Shown one piece after another: positions 23,061 through 36,400 of a DNA stretch of 64,000 bases (positions within the stretch are counted from its first letter, which is position 1; each line of letters begins with the position of its first letter). The translations under genes were made by a program, and so were the position numbers. The DNA comes from Portulaca oleracea (lineage: Eukaryota; Streptophyta; Magnoliopsida; Caryophyllales; Portulacaceae). The notes below the pieces were generated by a model. That model was not told the DNA's origin. It made no database searches and saw only the letters and a program-made list of their open reading frames with translations. The stretch covers positions 20,825,001-20,889,000 of the forward strand of contig CM055883.1 in assembly GCA_029582165.1 (NCBI GenBank), read 5' to 3'.

Positions 23061-23808
23061 AGCTAGGTTGCACTTAAAACAGTGGTTTAGCTTTTCTTTA
23101 TAACCACAAAAAATAACCCATGGCATGTCGGACCAACTATACTCAATTGGTGCACTTACACCGAGAGAGCCTTAGTCACCACATCCAGTCAAGCATCACT
23201 CTACAAGGTCTCCACACGAGCCTCCAAGAGCAACACCCAATACATTCAAGTTGCTTTTACAACGAGAATGCACCGGGGTGAGTACATGAGCAAATAGGCC
23301 TTATCTAGCCAATAAACCCTTTTTATACATAGAGCCTTGGTTTAGGGTACCCTTGTTCATATGTATGCTATGTGCTACGTGTTTTATTTTGTTGTAAAGA
23401 GTCGACTCAAGTTTAGAAACATTGTTTTAGTCCATATAGTAGTCAATTGGCTGTTAAGAGTCATGTTTACAACTAAGTTAATTAACCTCAAAAGTTATGG
23501 TAAACCTAGTGGTTGGGCCCATTTATCTATAAAGGCTAATTATCTTGGTTCACAAAGGAAACTCAACTTGTCTTCGATGGTTCTACATGGCCCTTTACGA
23601 CATTCTTTTAACAAAGGTTCAAAATCTGACTAAAATAAAACAAAGTTAGTGGATAATGTCTTAGATTGCATAATAGTCACTAGGCTTAGGAAAATTAATT
23701 TATCAAATTAATTCTTGAAGTCATCACAAAGTCATGGTCGATCTGTTGTTAGGCCCAACCATACTGGATTCGACAATTAAGTCCATAAATTAGTTATAAC
23801 TTGCCTAT
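23061..23808. other. No gene supported
   Basis: The plus frame 23,361-23,633 has no recognisable domain. Sequence may be interior of the LTR family at 22.1 kb or older flanking DNA. Confidence 0.4.
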
Positions 23809-24713
23809 TGTTGGTTCTATTCAGTCCTTTATAATATCCACTTGTTAGGTTTTAGGTTATCTATTTCCTAAATAGATACAGATTAATTGGTAGAATATTC
23901 ATAACAATTATAAACTAATTAATCAACCAAGAAAGAAACAATTGTAGAGGCTTTAGTAATTATACCCGATCGCTAATCCGACTGATGCAGAGGTTGACCT
24001 TTGAGATTCCAATGTAGAATCCTCTACTGAAAGTCCACGCAACACTACGGGAACTCGATTGCTAGATCGACCGGATCGAGACAAATCTCAATCTAAAGAT
24101 GTATGTGTTTCGGTATAGGTGGTTGTTTCAAGAAATAAGGACTACAAACTGAGCGAGAGAGAGGAACTCAGGAAATCACCCTGGTATCTCCTTGAAAGTC
24201 TCAAACAGTTCCCTCGATAAATCTCTCAGAGAGATTCCTATTCATAGGGTTCGAATGGCTTAGGGAAAGGGTCATTAAAAACCCTGATGGCTAACTTACT
24301 TAACGGCGCATTCTGAAGCCAACACGGTCCGTGGTGGCCTCCTGAATGTCCTTTAAGTCGTCCCAATGTCACCACGGTCCATGGTAGATCACCACTGTCC
24401 GTGGTGACACCAACACGGACCCTGTTGGATCAACACGATCCGTGTTGAGTCCAAGTGAATCCTTGTTGGGATGAATTCAGATAGAAATCAGTTCCCAACA
24501 TTCCTAAACATAATACGATATTACTTAGGTTACATACTTACATACATTGTTCCAGGGCACTGACTTGTGTGACCTAGTAGGACCAAATAATATAGATGTA
24601 ATTAAACATATTTAATTACCGAATATAGAGGTCTCTAGCAAGACATATAATCACTATATTATATTGGTTTAACCTCCATGTATATCGAACATTGTCGGGA
24701 CATTCCCAACAAT
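23809..24713 (-). repeat. Probable 3' LTR of minus-strand Ty1/copia element
   Basis: On the minus strand the sequence starts TGTTGGGAATGTCC right after a GTGGGATAATCGGAGAT purine-rich tract and could end at CCAACA (23,809), giving about 905 bp; a shorter version ending at 24,463 is also possible. Inside are five short dyads of the CAACACGGTCCGTGTTG type (24,319-24,447) upstream of a C/T-rich leader. The partner LTR was not found. Confidence 0.45.
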
Positions 24714-25274
24714 CTCCGATTATCCCACAAGTGTTCGATTCCTTGAATTCCCTTGTCACTTACAACCTCAAGTTTGGATATGGTAAGCTGAATTGATCCT
24801 TATGTAAAACCCGAACGTTTCTCGATCTCTGTGTTTAGACTCTGAAAAGCAGATAATCATCTATTGAGTCATCTGAGTTCGACCAAGAATTTTCTGTCAA
24901 AACTCACCGAGTGGCCAACGAGACAACTGTCCCTAATAGAGAGGACAATGCCATCTTGCTCAAATACACATTCTCACATGATCCAACTGTAACCAGACAA
25001 CACCTTTATAGCTTAGTGTTACGAAAGGTGTTTAAAGCGCTCAAAAGTTACAACAGACTATGCAGTCTATGTACTGAACTCAGGATTCAGGAATTTTCAT
25101 TGAGTAATGAGAGCTCTTATGACAATTATCAACTTAAAGAGCTCCCACTGCGGGTCAGTTCGGTAGTTGTTCTCAACAAAACCCATGTGATTGATTTATG
25201 ATGTCACCACATCACCATGATTATAAAACTCGATCATCACCACAATCCTACGTGCTAATTGTGTTGATATTATC
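24714..25274 (-). mobile_element. Copia 3' non-coding region, tandem copy 1 (left part)
   Basis: From 24,741 this segment is colinear with 36,924-37,453. Shared landmarks include GAATTCCCTTGTCAC, GAGTGGCCAACGAGACA-like, and GAGCTCCCACTGCGGGTCAG. It is cut at 25,274 by Tekay-2 and resumes at 33,410. The plus frame 24,911-25,201 is a shadow. Confidence 0.85.
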
Positions 25275-25320
25275 TATAACGCCCCCAGGTTACTAACCAC
25301 TAGATTAAGCTAATGATATA
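25275..25320 (-). repeat. Terminal fragment of Tekay-2 3' LTR
   Basis: Matches the last 46 bp of the 5' LTR (29,737-29,782), starting TATAACGCCCCCAGG instead of TGTAACG, a one-base change at the terminal dinucleotide that fits cytosine deamination on the minus strand. Confidence 0.85.
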
Positions 25321-26790
25321 TGTAACGCCCCGGAAATTCAATTATAGAAAAGTCAAAGTCAAACTAACGTTAACAGACAAAATTTAGCGGAAGACTCAAA
25401 CTCTTATTGGGCGTCACTGCTGTATCCCCGAAGGAATACAAGGCGAGAAGGAAAACAACAACTGTCTGTCAACGGAAAACTAACAAACTCATACTTAGAA
25501 ATAAACCTCAAAACCAACTTCAAGTTTTTCTCAGAAAAGAAAAGCGACATATTTAACGACTTCTAAACATTTCGTCCTCACTTCTAATTCCCGTCCCTAG
25601 CGTATAGACTTTCACCTGAATACAAAACATTTCAAAAATGAGGGGGAAATCTCAATAATGTCTACCCCTAACGTTAATAACAAGTTAAGTTCATTTCAAT
25701 TCATTTGAGGGAGAGGCAACAAGTTAAACCATTTCACAAACTTTTAATCCCTCAACTGTTTTCCTTAACCCATCTAATCCATATTTTATTATGCAGGCGG
25801 GATACCACATCCCTTAGAGTAACATCGCCTACCACAGGCATCAAGAGTTCGCCTACCACAGGCATTAAGAGTTCGCCTACCACAGGCATCAAAGTATTCG
25901 CCTACCACATGCATCAAAAGAGTTCGCCTACCACAGGCATTAAGAGTTCGCCTACCATAGGCATCAAAGAGTTCGCCTACCACAGGCATCAAAGCATTCT
26001 ATCCTATATAAGGGAAGAAGCCCTGATCTCCTGGTCTATAACCCGACAGGATACCAAATCCTGATCTCCGGGTTATGCCCCCGAAACCCGCTTAATGTTT
26101 CACTTTGAATTATTAATGTCTTATGAAAAACTCAGCTCAGAGCTCTCAAGTCAACCCAACCCAGGTTATCAAACCAAATAAGAAAACCACTAATAAAAGA
26201 CCATCAAATTTCTCAATTCAATATAATCAAAGCACAAACAAATACGAACGGTTATCCAAAACAGATGGTCATATTTCAACAAAAGTCCCCTTTCGAGATG
26301 CAATTCTCAAAACTGATTAGAAAACATTAAAACACATTTAAAGAGCATCCCGGTGAGGATTAGAGCATAAACATTACCTGGTTAACTTCACTTCACAACA
26401 AAAAAGAAGACACTTTAAATTACCTAGCACATTCCAAGTTATCACATAACAAGAGCAAAACATTATTTTCACTCAACAACATTTTTATAAATAAATAGCA
26501 TCAATAAGACAAATTACACCATCCACATAAAAAGGGTCGTAACTTCATTCCCGACATCCTATGGGTCTGGTTTTAGACTTTTCGGAAACTTCGGGTTGTC
26601 TACTAAAACTCTTAAGTTGAACTCGAGACCCAAAACACGCTTTAAGGTCCTCAAAAACCGTCATCTTCCAAAATTGTCCAGACCTGACCTAGGTCTGGTA
26701 ATCGGGGTATAACTCGACTTATAAAATTTCGAAGTCCGATCCGTAAAATTACTATGAAAGCGAACATCTAAGGGAACCTCCAGTTCAAAG
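25321..26790 (-). repeat. Second, related LTR fragment nested in Tekay-2
   Basis: Starts TGTAACGCCCCGG, i.e. on the minus strand ends CCGGGGCGTTACA, and has Tekay-type layout: minisatellite (25,825-25,997), GATCTCCGGGTTATG-type palindromic block, then segments with ACTTTTCGGAAACTTC similar to the ~180-bp LTR repeats. Similarity stops near 26,790. Other end and target duplication not found. Confidence 0.55.
25825..25997. repeat. Minisatellite, seven ~25-bp units
   Basis: Seven units of TCGCCTACCACAGGCATCAA with small length differences (24-26 bp). Each unit holds a short dyad GCCT-ACCAC-AGGC. Open frames on both strands here are by-products of the repeat. Confidence 0.9.
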
Positions 26791-29220
26791 GGTGGAATGG
26801 ATTCTCAACGATGATGATGAGGCATGGATTCTCAACGATGGCTAAAATATTTATGGTGGAATGGAGAAGCTCATTAGTTTAATGTTACATATGTACATTG
26901 GATAAGAACGATAGTTATTAAAAGGTTGAATAATCGGTAGAAATGGTGATTACAATGATTTCAGGGATATGGGAGCTCGTAAGAAACACTGAAATGAGCT
27001 TGGTTTGGATAGAATGATATTAGAATAAACTTTTGATTCCTTAATTAAGACAATCAATGTCTCGAATGTATGAATATTTTATAGTAGCTACCTGGGGCGG
27101 CAAGGCACAGGTTATTGATTCTGGACGACTTATAACTTTTATTGGAGCTAAAATTTGAATATAATATGTAGATCCATTGCTGAAAATGATGACTACCTAT
27201 GAAAGAGAAAAGGAAGGCCAAGATAAAGGACCATATGTAATGAGTGAAATCCATAATGAAATGACGAATTGATAGCAAATTAAAAGAATAAACAATGGCC
27301 ATGAGTAGATTTGTCATGAACTGGTAGCAACTCGGTGAGGGCTGATCCTTAAATAGCTAAGAATAATTCTTGAATTTATCATGAGTTGGCCGATAATAAT
27401 GATAGAATCTCATAAGAATTCTTGAAGATGAACAATGATAAGAAATGATAAACTTGGGTTGAATATTGCGATGATAAGGGAAAATTTATTATGAGGGTGG
27501 ACAATGTGAGGGTGAGATAAAGGTTTTAGTTCAAGTAATGAACCTAAAGTATGGTAGTCATGCAGAAGAGGTCTGAACCTTAGCATGGTTGTTAGATGGA
27601 AAAATGACTAGGTGCATCCCCGTATATCAACAAATGAATAGAGGATAGAGACTTCTAAATCCCAAATCCTGTCGAATATCTTTTTACATAATTCCCTGCT
27701 ACATATCCGGATGAACATGGTCACCTGATCTTATTACTCCCTTTTTCATGTCCTTAATAATAAATTTTTAGCTCCATAATTGTTCCCCTTCCTCACTGTA
27801 TTTCTTTCCCCTAACGTCCATCCCTACACATTGTACAATAAAAGAATTTCAGTATCACCTCGATGATTGTCAGAATCCTTGCGTTCGTGCTATTGCCCCC
27901 TTTCATGGATACTAGGTTTATAAACCTCTATTCTCTTTGTTGATCACTATAAGCAGGCCCTTCAAACCAAGTGGAATATTTAGAAAATTGTAACCACTTC
28001 TTCTCCTTATCACCTTGCGAAAATTTCACTAGAGTCACACCCAGACACGAGCTACCGGAACTTGAATGTTCTTACAATATCCCTGTATATCGAATCTTAG
28101 ACTTGATCTAATACAATGAGGCCAACTATCCATTTACACCCAAACCGATTATATGTAGACAGAATAATTAGACATCATTATTCCCTGATCCACATAAAAC
28201 GATCTTTGCCTCTTCCGATCGTCCTAGGTAAAGGTGTAGGCTTCATCGTCTGAGCCATTGCCTTCTTTAGATCTTGGGTCACTCTTGACCCATTTCTACC
28301 CTTTCTTTCTACTTATTGGTTCAAACTAATTTTTGATGACCTTAGGACTCAATGCTACTTGTACCACACTTATATCATTAGAATCATACGATGTAGCGAG
28401 AGGGAAGAGTGGGGTCCCGAGAGGTCGCTCCACTAATACGAAATCTCCTATATGAAATACCCATGAAGTCCACATACTCTTGAAGTAGCAACTTGAGGTC
28501 ACAGTGGTCTATTAATATTTGAGACCTTTCCTTGCGTATGTCCTGGCTATGTGTGTAGAGGAAATCATGATACTTAATTTAGAAGTTCTATACATGAATA
28601 ACTAGATGGGAGAGTCGTCAATCATGGTATTTAAACTATGGATTTTGTCTTAACTTGCTAAAGACTTCCATCATTTTCGAAACGTATGCGGAGACTAGCT
28701 CCCTGATTCCGTACGAATAGCGTAAGGGTTCGGCGACTCCGGATTCGTTACCTATTGTAAAATGAAATGACTTTTACATAAGTCAATATGCTAGCCAAAT
28801 CGAACTCCTGATTCCCGATCTTGTAAGGACCTTCATTATGAGGACCCATATCTTAAAAATTAAGCCAAGAATCAATATCTTATTAGTAACTCTAGCTACA
28901 CAGTTCAGTTGCCACATAGATCATTACATACCCCTTAAACTAGAACTCATTCCATAAGGGTTAACCTTTACTCGAAACTTTTTAGTCAATCATCTATCAT
29001 TAACATAAAAGAGATAAAATGAAAGTCATTCAACATCTTGAAGGTGATGTTGAGGGTGTGGATTCTCCCTTCACATATGGAAAACCTCCATTAACTTCAT
29101 AATGTGCGAGGAAACGCAATCCTTCGGTTTCGTCACTATCGCATGGGGGTTGGGCATTTTGGGATCGATCATCCAACATGTCATATATCAATTTACGAAT
29201 TAATAAAATAAAACAACAAA
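26791..29220 (-). pseudogene. Tekay-2 interior, no recognisable domain
   Basis: Fragmentary sequence with many stops on both strands. The right part (about 29,040-29,280) is similar on the minus strand to 13,660-13,860 of Tekay-1, so it belongs to the leader or gag. The rest may be gag or unrelated filler; protease, RT and integrase motifs were not found. The frame 27,054-27,317 (minus) has no recognisable domain. Confidence 0.5.
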
Positions 29221-29720
29221 CATTCTACCGGCATAAGCTTGTATCATAAACTTGCCCGGACGAAACCCATACCTATATCAGGTCTTAACTACTTCAGGTA
29301 TCATAATTGATCTCAAACTTATCACATCACCTCAGTTTATATCTTAGCGTTTCTCATAATCATGTATAACATCATCATTTACCAATCTTTTTCAAACTTA
29401 TGAACTTGTAGTAAATCTTGAGCATAAACTTCAACCTATACTCAACTCTTTCCCATATTCATGCATAAATCTTTATTCCCCAGACCTTTGCTCACCACTA
29501 TGCATATACTTAAACTTTCCTCACACCCCGAATTTCCTTGTTCTACTTAGAACAAAACTCAAGCATTTCTTCAAGTACCTTGTATACTTAAATTCTAATA
29601 AATCACATGCATATAAACTCTTATCGCATTCTTTATATTGCTTAATTACCTCTAATTTTATCATACACTTCTTCCTCAAAACCTAAAGATATCCCAAAGG
29701 TGTTTCTCCAAGTTTGTTTC

Positions 29721-29732
29721 GCTCTGATACCA
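29721..29732 (-). promoter_or_regulatory. Primer binding site of Tekay-2 (tRNA-iMet type)
   Basis: Plus-strand GCTCTGATACCA is the complement of TGGTATCAGAGC, four bases from the LTR end at 29,737. Confidence 0.95.
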
Positions 29733-29736
29733 CAAC

Positions 29737-32700
29737 TGTAACGCCCCCAGGTTACTAACCACTAGATTAAGCTAATGATATACCTAACCCAATGATTAAC
29801 AGCGGATGAACACCTGGGAGTATTACCGCCTTCCACGAAGGTGGACAAGTCTAAGACCAAAACCCAACAAAACAACTAAAGCATAAACCACTTCAACCTT
29901 TGTCATCAAGATATAACTTAACTGGAACCACCTCAAGAGAACTTAACACAACCAAATAAAACTTATACAATCCAAACTAACACAAATTTCTCTTAAATCT
30001 TTCATAAAGAGTCTTTTAACCACCTTCAGTCTCCTTAAGAAGCTCTAGGGTTTCATCCTTCCGGGCTTTTCCCTTTTCCTTTGCCGAGATACCTAAAACA
30101 AAAACATAAAACTTCGAAAAGTGAGTTTAACTCAGTACGTATACCCCTAACAACGTAAGAATCTTTACATAACTCGTTTTAGTTATTTAGCGCGGTTCCA
30201 AAACATTAAAAACAATATGAATAACAAACAAAAAATAAAAGGTAGCAGAACTTACAAAGCTTGACCATACTTAACCTGTACATGGAAAGTTTATCTTAAC
30301 CTGTACTTAAATCACAACTTAACTGAAAAATACTCTTGAGTTCTTCCTCGTAAAAGTAACATACATAACCATAACCTTAGAAATAATATATCATTAAAAG
30401 TAATACAACATAGTTTTCAAAGAACATAAATCATGCATGACTTAACATATAACACACACACAAAGCCATAGCGTAAACTTGACCTTAAACCCTTATAAAT
30501 CAAGACTTATAAAAATTTGGCATCTAAGTTTAAACTTGGTTGTCATGCTATTATCCTGAAGGTCCCCTACTTGCGATCCTCGGCTAGGCCTCCGTATGCG
30601 CATACCCGGACCGATCAGGAGATCCGGATGGTGGACAATGTCCTATACTGGCCAAATTTCCATGAGGTGCACTTTAGGCACTATCGTTGTATTTTTCCCT
30701 AATGTGCACAAGGCACAATTATCCTGTTGTGCACTACGACACGATTAAGCATAGGGTGCTCTACAGCACGATTACACATGGTGTGCTCTAAAGCACGATA
30801 AAACATGGGCGGGGCCTTTATTAAAAGTTTTAGAAACATATAACCTTGACCTCGGGTTCTTATTAAAACTAGATCTCTAACCACCTTTGTAATCATAACT
30901 TAAACCCATCCTTGAAATCTTGTTGGATAAGAACTGTACTTATAACGAGATTTATTCAGGAAATCCCTTTGACGTCCAAAGAACGAAAATATTGTAAAAG
31001 TCTAGAACATAAAAAAACTGTAAAATCAACCTAAATGCTTAAGACAAAGATAAACTGTAATGTCAACCTTGGGTACTTAAAAATCCATGAGAACATGTAT
31101 ATATTTTTGAAGATAGATCATGAAAACTTACATACTAGCACGAATAAAATTATATAATTTAAGTACTTAGCATAAAAAGATTAATTTATAACCTCAAGCA
31201 TAGAATGTCAGGCGATATACGTACCTGAAGACTTAGGAACACGTACGGAATGAGCTGGGACTTGAACAGTAGCGCAACGATCTTCTTGAAGGGACTTGAA
31301 AGAAAAGAAATGAAGAATTAGGTCCTAACTTAGGTGGTATCATGGATGAATAACTTAATGAATTTTCTGGGAATAATTATAATGGACACGTTTTCTAAGG
31401 CATACTCGTAAGGTCATATCTTATCCCACAAATGTCGGATCATGGCATAAAAAGACTTTTCGAAAAGCTTAGAACATAAGCTCCAACTTTGTAGTTGACC
31501 ATGAAAGCTAGAGACGTGGCTAAAGAGGGTAAAAACTAGCATCTTTATAAGCTGCCCAGAATAATAACCCTTAACTTCAATTATTTGGAAAATCGTAACT
31601 CGAGTTCTACTTATTGATTCGGAATGGGTAAGCTGTCTATGGAAAGCTCGTAATACATACTTCAACTTTTGTTTTAACCGCAAGTTGATTTGAGCATGGG
31701 AAAGGGTCGGATTTTGACCAACAATACAGGTAATCCCAAAAAAATACATTATGGAAAACTCATATTTTTGCTTTCCATATAAAAGCTCATAACTCTCTCT
31801 CCCGGTATCCTATGAACACTAATTTGGAAAGCCTAGAATGTCCCCTACAACTTTCATGTTCAGCCCTTAAACCATAAAAACCTCTAACCATTCGTAAAAA
31901 GTACATTTATAAACTGACGTCATAACTTCGCAGTTTTGCACGACTTTACAAATTTGGCCATAAATCCTAATATACATGTCGAAACGATGAACCATAAAAA
32001 TCGGGTGTTAGCTAACACCTTAAACTATCTAATCATGCAATAAAATAGCTCAAAATCATATTTCATTTCCTGTGGAATTTCAGAAACCGACCAGAATGCA
32101 ATATTACCTGATGAACTCACTTGCATGCATATTTAACTTCAGGACTTTCCTTAATCACTTCCTAAAATACATTTCCCATTCATAAATGCAAATTTCCAGA
32201 ACTGAAACTCTTCTAAAAACCTTCATTCTTGATCACAAATTGTACATGCAAAGTAAGATCTTTACACAATAGAGTATCCTAGCTAGTGTAAACCACCATG
32301 AATCTAATATCCAAATTTCATCCAACCCACGAAAATGACCATTTAAACCTAATCTACTCACATACAACCAAAGTTGAACCAAGAATCCATTCTTTCACAG
32401 TGAGTTTAACTAATAAAAACACATGCATGTACATAATCCATCATCATCCATACCTATTTAATCATAAAACACAAGATTAACACAACTTACCCAAGACTTC
32501 TTCCCTTGATGCTTGAAATTCTTCCCTTTTTACTTGATGAACTTTGAAAATCTTATCTTACCTATGAAATCACATAAAAGGTCCATAAACTCAGCATTTA
32601 TGTAGGATTTTTCATTTAAAAGAGAGAGAAGGGAAGGTCACATTACACTTGAAAAGGAGAAGAGAATGCGGAACAAAGATGATGGTGGTGCAAGGATGCG

Positions 32701-33409
32701 ACGGTGAGCGGAAAATGGCCGGAATAACTCGCCGGCGGCGGCTGCTCGTGGCCGGCAGTAGGGCTGGTGGTGGCGGATGGGCAGTGAGGAGGTGGATGGT
32801 CATGGTGAGAGAGAGCAAGGGAGATGAGAGTAAGTGTTTGTGTTTTAAGTGTTTGAATTGATGAATAAATCCCCTCATTATCATCTTATACATTCATATA
32901 TATGTCTAGGCCCAACATGAAAAGTTTTCCCCTCTCTTTCTTCCTCTAGTGACCGGCCACCTTGGGCCAAATTAACAAATTTTATCAATTTTAATTCTCC
33001 CCTCTTATACTTATATCTTTCTAATTTCCCAAATTACCGAAATTTATTAAACCATAAAAATAACATCGGTAACCCCAATCAAACATATTCATACACCTCC
33101 ATGAGAATTCTCATAATTATATCCTAAATTGACTTAGGTAAAAGGAGGACCCGATATATTCGTCTCGGGAAAGAATTCGTAAACGATCTTGATCACCATA
33201 AAAATTATCGGAAGAGATTCATCAAGAAAAGAAATTTAGAACCGAATCATGGATGATCGTCGCACTGCTCAAGTCCTGTAAAACACACACTTTGTTAGGA
33301 AAACAAAAATTTTGGAACGCGCGCTTTAATTATTCGTGATTTATCATTAACCTTGATTGTTAACACTAATAAGTACGTATTAAGGTGCGATTTTCTTCGG
33401 ATTGTTACA
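29737..33409 (-). repeat. 5' LTR of Tekay-2 (3,673 bp)
   Basis: Minus-strand LTR from TGTAACAATCCGAAG (33,409) to CTGGGGGCGTTACA (29,737). It is colinear with the 3' LTR of Tekay-1, including the TATATATG-type box near 32,900, the GC-rich leader with CCGCCGCCGGCG near 32,735, the ~180-bp AAGTTGAAG repeats, the GTGC-x-GCAC dyads at 30,704-30,797 and the 22-bp palindrome at 30,606-30,627. The two LTRs come from different elements. Confidence 0.93.
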
Positions 33410-36400
33410 TTATCACTGCCCCTACCTGATAATACAATTAGAAACCAGGTCGACTGTCGACCAAGATTAGTGTCATCAAGTTAGCTAATGGGATTTCATA
33501 AATAAGACCTCATCCGATTTCCCATTTTGAATTCGCTAGCCTTTTTGGACACTTCAATTATTCTTAACCACAATTTATGTAAAGTTTGAATTTATTTATT
33601 AATGATGAATCAACAAGGTCATAATTCATGAACAATTCATGTAAACTTGACTTGTTCACATTCCGGAATATGGTTAATACTTATTGCCCATGCATGACTA
33701 TCATTTCTAGCTGCAATAGCGGCTTAGTCCACAATACTTGCAATGAACCTCGCACATTTTTACATCATCTCCACTAACGATATTTCGCATGGGGTGTATC
33801 TCCGGAACTCATGTTTGGATTCGTAGTGAGCTTTAGTTCCTTTGCTTGAGTGATGGCTCTTATCAACAAAGCTCCATTCCTCTCGCAAGGCTAGAAACAG
33901 CACCTAGTTCTAAAACGAACTTCACAATCCTAACAGTTTCTGTCACAGCTTCTAAAGTCGCACCATACTTGTCTATTTGTAGAATTAAACTCATGTCACG
34001 TAGGGAACCTCTTCCACTTCACCTCAAAAATATTCAGACAGATTGTACAATTTCCTCTAACCTTTTCAGATAATCGTACCTTTCTGACATAGGTGTAGCA
34101 TCAATGTAACTATTCACACTTATCAACCACTTTAGACTTAGGACACATCTTTAATTTTGCTTATACATATACACAATGTATATGTTATGTCGGGCTTTGA
34201 ACTTCTCGTGGCATACATTAATCTCATGCCTGAAGCATGGGTTATATGTCTCATCCTTTTTAGGTCTCCTAATTGTTTAGAGACAATCAGATTTCCTAAG
34301 GATATGCCAAGATTTATGGAAATTAATCCACTCTCGAAGAGGGTTGAACTATTCAACACCTAGTCAACTTTGATTCAACTAATCAAAATATTTAATATAT
34401 TATTATTGATTCTGTCTCCATGAAAATTCTTAGCCCCACCAATCATTCACTTTGAAAATTATTTCCAAGTAAACCTTAGTAGATGCAACATGGGAATCTT
34501 TCTCTCAGTAGGTAGTATGTTAATCACATACAATATCAGAAAACGCATTGCTCCCATTGAACTTCTTGTAAACAGAATATTATCTTTGGCATTTCCCATT
34601 ATAACAAACTTTTTGATATCCTGGACAAGAAGGTCAATGATTCTTACTCCTAGAAGCTTCCTTAGGACCACATATTGTCTCTCGAAGTTTATAAGTATTC
34701 AAACCAAAACCAATCAATTGTGTCAAGTACACATCTTCCTTCCAAATCTAATTTTTGAAGTCGATCTTGATGTCTATCTTAATGAACCCATGTTTTGCCT
34801 AAAACCCTCTCATCCCTGATGGCTCATTCTTCAGGCAAGTTCACCATGTTCTAAACTTGGTTGCATACATGGAGTCCATCTTAGACCTTATGGAATCTTC
34901 ACTTGCTAAAGCTTCTTTGATGTAGGTAGAGACATTACTTTCTTAAAGTAACATTTCTTGCTCATCCATAGAAGATCGATATCTTTGTGGCTGACGGACT
35001 TGTTTACCTGACCGTGCTTGGAGTAATGTTCATGGCACCTCCTCCTCAACGTTTTGAGGAACTACTTCTACTACCTCAACCTTGTTCTTAATTTCCCGAC
35101 CAATAGGAAAACTTGAACTAGGATCAAGTAGCGGAGTTTTAGGTGATGATTATAGTGTTTTGTGTCTCTTGAACTTCGGTAAGTACAAAACTCTCCCACT
35201 CTTTCTTTTAGAGAATAACATATTCTCTAAAAAGAAAGCATTTAGAGACACAAACACTTTCCTGTGCAAAAATTTGTAGAAGTGATACCCCTTTCTTTCA
35301 GAAAACGGTTCAGGAACCTCTCTTCTCCAAATCATATATGGTGTCTTCTCTAGTGCTTTAGATAATCTTTGTTTAGTAATTAGAGCCATGGTTAACTGCG
35401 TGTATCCCCAAAAAAAGGTAACCCACTATGCTCACTCAACCATCATTGATCGCACCATATCTAATAATATGTGATTCGTCCTCTAAGATACGTCATTGAG
35501 ATGTCATATTCCTAGAGGAGAGAATTATGAAACAATTCTACATTCTCTGGAATGGTCAGTGAAATCATGGCTCAATTACTCACTTCCTCAACCTTGTTGA
35601 AGGGTTTTGATTTTCTTGCCAAGTTGGTTTTGTACTTCACTTTGAAACTCTTTGAACACTTCAAAGGATTTCAACTTGTGACGTATTAAGTAGATATATC
35701 CATATCTACTAAACATCATCACAAAAAGTGATGAATTATTATAATAAACCTTCTTCTAGCACTAGTGATCAAAGACCCACATACATCAATATGTTTGCAT
35801 CCTAATAAATCATTAGCTTGTTCACCAATTCCAAAAGAGGTGATTTTAGTCATCCTACCCATCAGACATGCTTTACAAACATTGAACTTTTCAAGGTTTA
35901 GGTTTTCCAAAATTCTGCACTATGTAGTTTCTGAATGTATTTATGATTAATATGACTTAAGCTTATAGTACTAGAGTTATGTTTCATTTGAATCATTTGT
36001 TCAAACTCTTGGCTCAACCATTAGCATCCTTTCGATCGTATCTAGGTGCTCTCATTGTTTCGCCAAGACTACTTCATTTTGGAAATCGTCAAACTATTTT
36101 AGCATTCTAGCTTCTGATGAATCTCATAGACATGAATCACCATGTGTTATTTTGTTCATCTTTGAAGATTTGAAATAATTCATCCCTTGTACTTGTGCTC
36201 AATCGGACCACATACATCCATATGTATGAGTGTTTGTTGGCACATTTACGCTTTCTTGTCAAAGGTACAGTCATGCTTTGCATACATCATATGTATCAAA
36301 GTCTATCACAGTGGCGCCTCCAAATGCGCTTTGATTTGCATGACTTAATATATAGTTACAAGGTTCATATTTGAACATGAGTTATTGCTTTTAAACCTTT

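Larger units (their letters stand above)
25275..33409 (-). mobile_element. Tekay-like chromovirus copy 2 (8,135 bp), inserted in copia copy 1
   Basis: Bounded by a 5-bp target duplication TTATC (25,270-25,274 and 33,410-33,414). The undisturbed paralogue at 37,449-37,453 has a single TTATC, fixing both ends. On the minus strand the order is 5' LTR (29,737-33,409), primer site, leader, decayed interior, then a mostly missing 3' LTR of which only the last 46 bp (25,275-25,320) remain. A different LTR begins at 25,321. No intact pol was found, so this is a deleted or recombined, non-autonomous copy. Confidence 0.92.

Noticed and set aside
25825..25997. Regular repeats with spacers, superficially CRISPR-like
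   Set aside because: The genome is a plant, units are contiguous with no unique spacers, and the array lies in an LTR.
25705..26064. Plus frame with a repeated PTTGIKSS-like peptide, and its minus counterpart with GRRTL repeats
   Set aside because: Translation of the minisatellite; unit length varies and both strands are open, so not a repeat protein.
34157..34819. Plus-strand frames across the copia region (also 33,846; 35,082; 37,005; 38,457; 39,117; 39,760)
   Set aside because: They are antisense to copia pol remnants whose motifs read on the minus strand.
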